A model generated the notes under the pieces. That model was not told the origin of the DNA, did not search any database, and saw only the letters and a list, made by a program, of their open reading frames with translations. From Clostridia bacterium (GTDB lineage Bacteria > Bacillota_A > Clostridia > Christensenellales > Aristaeellaceae), in NCBI GenBank assembly GCA_017398245.1, contig JAFQGN010000109.1:1-19079 (forward strand): a stretch of 19,079 nt of DNA, in the 5' to 3' direction. The translations under genes and the position numbers were made by a program. Shown piece after piece: positions 13,752 through 19,079 of the stretch (positions are counted from its first letter, which is position 1; each line of letters opens with the position of its first letter).

Positions 13752-15644
13752 ATGCGCAGAATGATCTGTGTGCTGCTGAGCCTTGCGCTGCTGTGGACGG
13801 CTGCGGGCGCGGAGGGATTGAACGATACGGAACTCGGTACCGGGGCTTCGGGCGCGGAGGGGCTGAGCAAAACGGAATATAGTTCCGAGGAGGTTGGGGC
13901 GGAGGAAATAATTACGGAATCGGATACCGGGGCGGTGGTCACGCCCTCCGAGCCGGAGGCCCCGGAGGCGGAGCAGCCGACCGAGGACGGGCAGGCGTGG
14001 ATCGTAGTCGCCGGAGAAAAGGTGTTCGGCGATATCGAAGAGTTGATCGCGCTTGGGCTGAGCAAGGAGATCTATATCCGCGAAGAGCGCGCGGTGGAGC
14101 TGGAAGAGATCGACGCGCGCGTTCTGGAGGGGATCGTGTTTTTGCCGGATCCGGAGGTGTTCAAGGGCGCAAAGTTCGTCGCACGGCTGACGCTGACCAG
14201 CCCGGACGAGGCAGAAGATCCTTCCGCGCTGGAGGATGTGGATCTGACCGGGTACGCGGAGCTACCGGAAGAACAGCGGATGACGCTGTACGTATGGGTG
14301 ATGGAGATCATCGAAGAGGAGCCGACGCCGGTGCCGACCGCTGCGCCGGAACCGACGGCTCCGCCCGAGGTGCAGGAGGTGCGTATCCGCGTGCAGGCGG
14401 AGGGCGCGGTACAGGGGCAGTGGTCCGCCCTGAGGCCGAAGTTTGTGCTCAGCGGGATCCCGGAGGGCGCAGGCGGGCTGCAGTACGCGGCGATCCTGTA
14501 TGACAGGCAGATCGTGTATCTGGACGGAAATGTGTTTGAACCCGATGCGGAGGGGATCCTCTCCGTCCGCTTTGCGATCATGGATGAGATGGGCGATATC
14601 GTTTCCGCTTCGGACAGCGCGACGCTGTATCTGGACTGGAGCGCGCCTGAAAGCGTGCAGGCCGCGCCGAGCATGCAGAAGAGCTATGCGATGGTGTTTT
14701 CCGCGCAGGACAGCCTTTCCGGCGCAGCGGCGATGAGCGTGGACGGCGGAAAAAACTGGATCGAGATCGAAAACGGCGTGCCGATGGGACATGTGTTCGG
14801 CTCACATACGGTTTTGCAAAGCGGCATGCTGCAGGTGCGCGACGCAGCAGGCAACATTTGGCAAAATGAAGCGGAACTGGTGTTCGGCGCGGTGGAAAAG
14901 TTCAGCGGCGGCGGATATTACGGGCCGAGCAAGACGCATTCGGAAAACACGACGGGCGACGACGGCAGCACCGGGTATGCCGAGGCGTATCTGGCGGCGG
15001 GAGAAGAGCCGGTGGCGAAGATCGCGATCAACGATAAGGAATTGAAGCTGGCGGTCGCGTTCGAAGGCGAAGAGCGGCAGGAGGCACAATTCACCGTGCG
15101 GTTTGGAAAAATGATCTGCGCGGATGATGAGGGCGAGAAGCTCGGCGGCAGCGAAAGCCTGCATACCGGCGAAATGGCTGAGGGCGACGATTTGATGCTG
15201 CTTACGGCCGTGCAAAAGGTCGGAACCCCGGAAGGCGAAGAGCCGCAATGGACGTGGAGCTTTGACGGGGCTTCGCTGCGGACGCTGTACGCCAGCGGCG
15301 TGAAGACGCTGGCGCTGCGCGCGGGAGAGAGCATCGCCCTGATCCCGACGGAAGGCTTTGCGGCGGGCACAAGGTACACGGAAATGAAGATCGGCGGCGT
15401 GGGCTCAAGGTTCTTCCTGTACAGCGCGACGATGCAGGCGATTTTGCAGGAGCGCGTGCCGGACGAATGCAACCGCACGACGGACACGGAATGCATGCTG
15501 GACGTGGATGTGAAGGGCGAAGCGTTCCGCCTGCTGCCGGCGCAGGGAGAGGAAATGTACGCCGAGGGCGTGCGTGTGATCCCTGTGGGGTGGATGGATC
15601 TGCTGCCGGATGAATATCCCGCTTTGGAAGCGGACGCGGAATAA
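13752..15644 (+). CDS. Secreted protein of unknown function with an Ig-like region
   Basis: 630 residues. The start at MRRMICVLLS follows GGAGGAAAG; the frame is open further upstream, but that part crosses the terminator and is not protein-like. Residues 1-20 are a signal peptide ending in AGA. Next is an acidic, Ser/Thr-rich stretch with an imperfect repeat (GAEGLNDTE at 19-27, GAEGLSKTE at 34-42, GAEEI at 49-53). Residues 80-185 form a predicted globular unit (AWIVVAGEKVFGDIEELIALGLSKEIYI). A Pro/Thr linker (190-206, PTPVPTAAPEPTAPPE) leads to a beta-rich region of about 207-380, where SAQDSLSGAAAMSVDGGKNW and QVRDAAGNIW resemble bacterial Ig-like domains. The remainder (about 400-630) is not recognised. 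There is no LPXTG motif, lipobox or C-terminal membrane segment, so it is probably released or held by partners. The next gene starts 28 bases later. Confidence 0.75.
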   Translation: MRRMICVLLSLALLWTAAGAEGLNDTELGTGASGAEGLSKTEYSSEEVGAEEIITESDTGAVVTPSEPEAPEAEQPTEDGQAWIVVAGEKVFGDIEELIALGLSKEIYIREERAVELEEIDARVLEGIVFLPDPEVFKGAKFVARLTLTSPDEAEDPSALEDVDLTGYAELPEEQRMTLYVWVMEIIEEEPTPVPTAAPEPTAPPEVQEVRIRVQAEGAVQGQWSALRPKFVLSGIPEGAGGLQYAAILYDRQIVYLDGNVFEPDAEGILSVRFAIMDEMGDIVSASDSATLYLDWSAPESVQAAPSMQKSYAMVFSAQDSLSGAAAMSVDGGKNWIEIENGVPMGHVFGSHTVLQSGMLQVRDAAGNIWQNEAELVFGAVEKFSGGGYYGPSKTHSENTTGDDGSTGYAEAYLAAGEEPVAKIAINDKELKLAVAFEGEERQEAQFTVRFGKMICADDEGEKLGGSESLHTGEMAEGDDLMLLTAVQKVGTPEGEEPQWTWSFDGASLRTLYASGVKTLALRAGESIALIPTEGFAAGTRYTEMKIGGVGSRFFLYSATMQAILQERVPDECNRTTDTECMLDVDVKGEAFRLLPAQGEEMYAEGVRVIPVGWMDLLPDEYPALEADAE

Positions 15645-15672
15645 GGCAAAGCGACAAAGAGGAGGAAGTTTG

Positions 15673-16779
15673 ATGAAAACAATGGCTTTCTGGTTTGCGA
15701 TCGCGCTTGCGCTGCTCGTGCCGGTGTGCGGCCTGGCCGAGGTCTCGTTCAGCGGAACGGTGGTGGCTGTAGAAACGGTGGCCGTGAGCGCGCCCTTTGG
15801 CGGCATGACGAGGGACATTGCCCTGAAAGAGGGCGACCTTGTGGCCGTGGGCGACAGTGTGGCGACGATCATGACCACGAACGTGTACGCGCCGCAGGGC
15901 GGCACGGTCAGCGGCGTGTTTGCTTTGGAGGGCGACGGAGCCGAGGCGATCGGCCAGCGGTACGGCGCGGTGCTGTATATCGAGCCGACGAACCGGTATA
16001 TCGTTTCCGCTTCCACGGAAAAGGCCTATAACAACAGCGAAAACAAGTTCATTTCGGTGGGCGAGGTGGTGTATCTGGCCTGCACGAAGGACGGCAGCCA
16101 CACCGGGCGCGCGGTGGTGACCAAAGTGGACGCCTCGAACGCGGCCAGCACGGGCAACAGCTCGTACATGCTGGAGGTGACGGCGGGCGAATTCTATATG
16201 GGCGAAGAAGTGAACATTTATCGCGCGGCGGATCACGATGCGAAGACCCGCATCGGCCGCGGCACGGTAACGCAGAACACGCCCATCGCCGTGACGGGCA
16301 CGGGCTCGGTGCTGAAGATGCACGTGCAGCCGGGAGACGTTGTGGAGCGCGGTGAAGTGCTGTTTGAAACGGTAGAAGGCGTGCTGGACGGGCTGTATGC
16401 CATGGACAACCGCATTGTTTCGGATGTGGAAGGCGTGGTCGCCAAGGTGGAAATGAGCACGGGCGGTTCGGTCTCAAAGGGGGCGAACATGATCACTGTG
16501 TATCCGAAGCATGCGTTCCGGCTGGAAGTGGCCGTTTCGGAGATGGATCTGACCGAGATCGCCGAGGGCGACAGGGTGTTCATCGAATTTGATTACGACG
16601 CGGACGGCGAGGCGCGCTGCGAAGGAATCGTGGAATCGATCTCGCATGTTTCCAGGGCGGAAAGCGGCGCGGCGGAATACAGCGCGTATATCGTGTTTGA
16701 ACCGGCGGACGACGTGCGCCTGGGCATGAGCGCGATCGCCTATGTGGGCGAGTTTGAGGAAGAAACCGAGGAAGAATAA
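15673..16779 (+). CDS. HlyD-type membrane fusion/adaptor-like protein
   Basis: 368 residues with AGGAGGAAG before the ATG. Residues 1-22 are a signal peptide or anchor. The body shows paired lipoyl/barrel-sandwich halves seen in periplasmic adaptors: FSGTVVAVETVAVSAPFGGMT with LKEGDLVAVGDSVATI (26-66) and VYAPQGGTVSGVFA (71-84). A second pair is GTGSVLKMHVQPGDVVERGEVLFETVEG (about 209-236) with IVSDVEGVVAKVEMSTGGSVSKGANMITV (248-276). A beta-barrel-like stretch VAVSEMDLTEIAEGDRVFIEFD (287-308) follows, and an acidic tail ends the protein. Such proteins usually bridge an ABC or RND exporter, but none is encoded next to it. It is very probably co-transcribed with the secreted-protein gene 28 bases upstream. 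The fold family is likely; its role here is unknown. Confidence 0.75.
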   Translation: MKTMAFWFAIALALLVPVCGLAEVSFSGTVVAVETVAVSAPFGGMTRDIALKEGDLVAVGDSVATIMTTNVYAPQGGTVSGVFALEGDGAEAIGQRYGAVLYIEPTNRYIVSASTEKAYNNSENKFISVGEVVYLACTKDGSHTGRAVVTKVDASNAASTGNSSYMLEVTAGEFYMGEEVNIYRAADHDAKTRIGRGTVTQNTPIAVTGTGSVLKMHVQPGDVVERGEVLFETVEGVLDGLYAMDNRIVSDVEGVVAKVEMSTGGSVSKGANMITVYPKHAFRLEVAVSEMDLTEIAEGDRVFIEFDYDADGEARCEGIVESISHVSRAESGAAEYSAYIVFEPADDVRLGMSAIAYVGEFEEETEEE

Positions 16780-16805
16780 CGGATTAATGGAAAATTAACG
16801 GCGGG

Positions 16806-16835
16806 AATCGGCATAAAACGCACCCAATCGGCATA
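16806..16835 (+). promoter_or_regulatory. Direct repeats AATCGGCATA, 20 bases apart, before a TATATA -10
   Basis: AATCGGCATA occurs at 16806-16815 and 16826-16835, two helical turns apart. A possible -10, TATATA, lies at 16845-16850, with no recognisable -35 at the expected place (about 16822-16827), which the repeats flank. This layout fits an activator-dependent promoter for the small gene at 16873; that is inference. Confidence 0.4.
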
Positions 16836-16875
16836 CAGGATGGGTATATAGGAAACGAAAGAGGTGCGTTTTATG
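16812..16875 (+). promoter_or_regulatory. Perfect 13-bp inverted repeat covering the start of the 29-residue ORF
   Basis: CATAAAACGCACC (16812-16824) is the exact complement of GGTGCGTTTTATG (16863-16875), with 38 bases between. The right arm contains the AGAGGTG ribosome binding region and the ATG of the small ORF. In a transcript that includes both arms, the start would be paired. Confidence 0.7.
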
Positions 16876-16962
16876 AAGAACATATGGGTTTTGCTGATGT
16901 GGGCGCTCGTTGCGAGCTTTGCCTTTGGTATGGCCACAGCTGCGCACGCCGCCGGGCTTTGA
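16873..16962 (+). CDS. 29-residue hydrophobic peptide (signal/TM-like micro-ORF)
   Basis: The ATG follows AGAGGTG at about six bases. The peptide starts MKNIWVLLMWALVASFAFG and ends MATAAHAAGL. It has one Lys near the N-terminus, a hydrophobic core of about 18 residues and an Ala-rich end that could be cut by signal peptidase, leaving almost nothing. It may be a small membrane peptide, a leader peptide, or the remains of a lost secreted gene. No homologue is recognised. Support comes from the ribosome binding site, the hydrophobic pattern and the dedicated inverted repeat over its start. Confidence 0.55.
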   Translation: MKNIWVLLMWALVASFAFGMATAAHAAGL

Positions 16963-17064
16963 GCCGCAATTTTCCGGAAAATGCAGGAACAAAGGCCGCG
17001 GGGCGCAAGTCATAACAGGCGGACGGCCCCTTATGCATAACAGAGGAAAAGGGAGGACGAAAAC

Positions 17065-19079
17065 ATGAAACGATGGAAGGCTCTGATCGCGCTGATACTG
17101 TGCGTTGCGCTGGCGATGCCCGCAGCATTCGCCGCGCAGGGAGATGCGATCCTTGCGCGCAGGGATTATATGACGGGCGAAGGCTTTCAGGATTATATCG
17201 AATACACGCTGGCCGTGGGTGAGACGCTGGTGCTCGTGGGCGGAATGGGCGCGTATACCTGGAAGGTGGGCGAGTCCGACCTGACGGAATACCCCTGGGA
17301 TGAAGAGAACATGAGCGGCCTGTACGGCTATTTTTCGGAAGAGAACGAGGACGGCGAAATGGTATCCACCAGTCAGCAGGTCCTTTGCGCGTACAGCGAC
17401 GGCGAGAGCGCGTACTTCGTGATCGGCAGGCAGACGATGCTCGAATCGGACGGGTATTATACCTTTGACGGCGCTGGCCTTTCGCAGCTCGTGCTGGAGG
17501 ACGGCAAGGCGCTGATCGTTCCTGTGGAAGAGAGCGAGATCGACTGGGAAGCGCTGGTGGAATATTACGAGGACGAGAGCTACCCGCGCAGTGTGCAGCA
17601 GTGCGTGTGGATGGACGACGTTCTGTATGCCGTCGGCTACGGCTCAATGGATATGGAGGCCTATGCCATTCCTACCGACGGCGGCTACAGCGAGGTGCTG
17701 GAGGACGTGCCTTCTCCGCGCGCGGTCATGCCCTATAAGGACGGAAAGCTTTTGTACCTTTCGTACAATTACGACGATGAGGATACGTATCGTTTCGTGG
17801 CATGGGACCCGGCAGAGGAAGAGCTGGAGGAGATCTGCGCGGTGGAGACGGAGAATTACATGTTTCCCAGCGGCGTGACCTACAGCACAGAAAATGACAA
17901 GATCTATTACACCATGCAGGGCGCTGTGATCGCGCTGGACCCGGGCACCGGCGAGAGCGAAGAAGTGAGCGATATGCCCACGGACGGCAACACCGCCCTG
18001 ATGCTGCCCGGCGGGTATTATGTCAGCACGAGCTACGACGCCACCATCGTTCGCAATACCGACCCGAGCCAGAAGGCGGCGTACCGGTTGAGCATCTACA
18101 ACAGCAGCTATGCCGATGCGATCAATTCGGCCTATTATGATTTTGTGAACCTGCGCGGAGACGTTTCCGTGGCCATTTCGACCCAGTACCAGCAGCCCTC
18201 GCAGATTATCGAGGCGATGATGAACCGCTCGGCCGATTTCGATATCTATGTGCTGAACGCGACGGACGCGGCCTTCTCCTCGATCTATGACCGCGGCTAC
18301 ATGGCCGAGCTGAAAGGCAGCGAGAGGATCGACGCGCTGTTTGCGCAAATGTATCCGGATATCGCCGCCGAGCTTGCCTACGAAGGCGTTCCGGTGGCCG
18401 TGCCTCTGTACTGCTACGGAAACAGCTTTGGCGTGAACGCGGACGCGCTGGAAAAGGCCGGGCTGACGATGGACGATATTCCCACGAGCTGGTACGACCT
18501 GCTGGATCAGCTGGACGAGCTGGCGGCGAAGGTGGAGGACAAGGGCGTTACGTTGTTTGCGCCGTGGTACATTGCCAAGGAGATGAAGTACCAGCTGTTC
18601 AGCGTGATCTTTGAAGACTATTGCGCGTACATGGAGCGCACCGACCCCACGATGGGCTTTAACACCGAGATCCTGCGCTCGGTGCTGGGCAAGCTGGAGG
18701 AAGTGGACTTCGTGGCGCTGGGCATGCCGGAGGAATACGAAGAGGACGGCGGGTTCGTGGTCAATGTGAGCGACGAGAACGTGGTGCTGTTCGAGACCTA
18801 TGTGGGCACGACGATCGGCGATTTCTACGGCAATTATGTGCCGCTGCTGCTTTCGCTGACGAACGAGACCGAGGCCGCGCTGCTGCTGAACATGACGGCG
18901 GCATTCGTGAACCCGTACAGCGAAAACAAGGAGATCGCCATCGAATATTTGGAATGCGCGCTGGACAATGTGAACCGTTCGCAGATGGCTTCGATGTGTG
19001 ATATTGAGATCGAACCGCAGAGGCCGTATTATTACGAAGAAAACAAGGAAGTGGCGCAGCAGCAGCTGGAGGATCTGCA
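17065..19079 (+). CDS. Extracellular solute-binding protein with N-terminal propeller-like domain (3' end cut)
   Basis: The ATG follows GGGAGGACGA. 671 residues are visible and the frame is open to the window end. Residues 1-24 are a signal peptide ending AFAA; there is no lipobox cysteine. Residues about 45-330 are beta-rich blades with repeated patterns such as DDVLYAVGYGSMDMEAYAIP, DGKLLYLSYN...YRFVAWDP and NDKIYYTMQGAVIALDPGTG, typical of propeller/DUF5050-like domains. Residues about 340-660 follow family 1 substrate-binding proteins of ABC importers: YADAINSAYYDFV, SQIIEAMMNRSADFDIYVLN, VPVAVPLYCYGNSFGVNADALEKAGL, PTSWYDLLDQLDEL and a late VLFETYVGTT strand. The ligand cannot be read; sugars are the usual cargo of this family. 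No permease genes are visible on this side. The solute-binding call is firm for the second half, moderate for the propeller. Confidence 0.85.
   Translation, partial: MKRWKALIALILCVALAMPAAFAAQGDAILARRDYMTGEGFQDYIEYTLAVGETLVLVGGMGAYTWKVGESDLTEYPWDEENMSGLYGYFSEENEDGEMVSTSQQVLCAYSDGESAYFVIGRQTMLESDGYYTFDGAGLSQLVLEDGKALIVPVEESEIDWEALVEYYEDESYPRSVQQCVWMDDVLYAVGYGSMDMEAYAIPTDGGYSEVLEDVPSPRAVMPYKDGKLLYLSYNYDDEDTYRFVAWDPAEEELEEICAVETENYMFPSGVTYSTENDKIYYTMQGAVIALDPGTGESEEVSDMPTDGNTALMLPGGYYVSTSYDATIVRNTDPSQKAAYRLSIYNSSYADAINSAYYDFVNLRGDVSVAISTQYQQPSQIIEAMMNRSADFDIYVLNATDAAFSSIYDRGYMAELKGSERIDALFAQMYPDIAAELAYEGVPVAVPLYCYGNSFGVNADALEKAGLTMDDIPTSWYDLLDQLDELAAKVEDKGVTLFAPWYIAKEMKYQLFSVIFEDYCAYMERTDPTMGFNTEILRSVLGKLEEVDFVALGMPEEYEEDGGFVVNVSDENVVLFETYVGTTIGDFYGNYVPLLLSLTNETEAALLLNMTAAFVNPYSENKEIAIEYLECALDNVNRSQMASMCDIEIEPQRPYYYEENKEVAQQQLEDL

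Noticed and set aside
16969..16982. 14-bp palindrome ATTTTCCGGAAAAT after the micro-ORF
   Set aside because: There is no loop or T tract for a terminator and no second copy seen; it may be chance or a single operator, and was not claimed.
1..19079. CRISPR arrays, rRNA, tRNA, insertion sequences
   Set aside because: No regular spacer-repeat pattern, tRNA cloverleaf with CCA-type end, rRNA core sequence or transposase motif was seen on either strand.

Overview
The window looks like a moderately GC-rich Clostridia-type genome (phylum Bacillota). This rests on VanW/YoaR-type and SleB-like envelope proteins, strong AGGAGG ribosome binding sites, a CIRCE heat-shock operator, secreted acidic proteins and an abundance of ATG starts with sigma-A-like promoters. 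A gut lineage near Christensenellales is a guess from style, not shown by any marker.

Left block (1-5517, plus strand): the 3' end of rarA (replication-associated ATPase), a membrane-anchored VanW/G5-like protein, metA (homoserine O-acyltransferase, probably acetyl-CoA specific), a small secreted SleB-like protein that lacks the usual catalytic glutamate, and murJ (lipid II flippase). Gaps are 17-117 bases, so these may be co-transcribed. The block ends at a strong bidirectional terminator (5529-5558).

Middle block (5712-11128, minus strand): a zinc-dependent phospholipase C-like protein, then a response regulator/sensor histidine kinase pair joined by an ATGA overlap, then htpG (bacterial Hsp90). 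The two-component pair has its own sigma-A-like promoter, with a dyad touching its -35. htpG has a good promoter, a terminator and a perfect CIRCE element.

Divergent control region (11129-11430): CIRCE, the htpG promoter, an opposing plus-strand promoter and a cluster of four TTGCA(AC) boxes that form nested, mutually exclusive dyads. It drives the most unusual gene of the window: a 693-residue protein with an N-terminal XRE/Cro helix-turn-helix followed by two different arrays of ~28-residue helical repeats. The second array has ten units of exactly 28 residues. It ends with its own terminator (13529-13561).

Right block (13752-19079, plus strand): all products look exported. They are a 630-residue protein with an Ig-like region, a HlyD-type adaptor with no efflux partner in view, a 29-residue peptide that is almost only a signal/TM segment, and a large solute-binding protein whose N-terminal third to half looks like a beta-propeller (cut by the window end). 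The start of the 29-residue gene is covered by one arm of a perfect 13-bp inverted repeat. The best candidates for something undescribed are the HTH-solenoid regulator with its operator cluster and the inverted-repeat-controlled micro-ORF.
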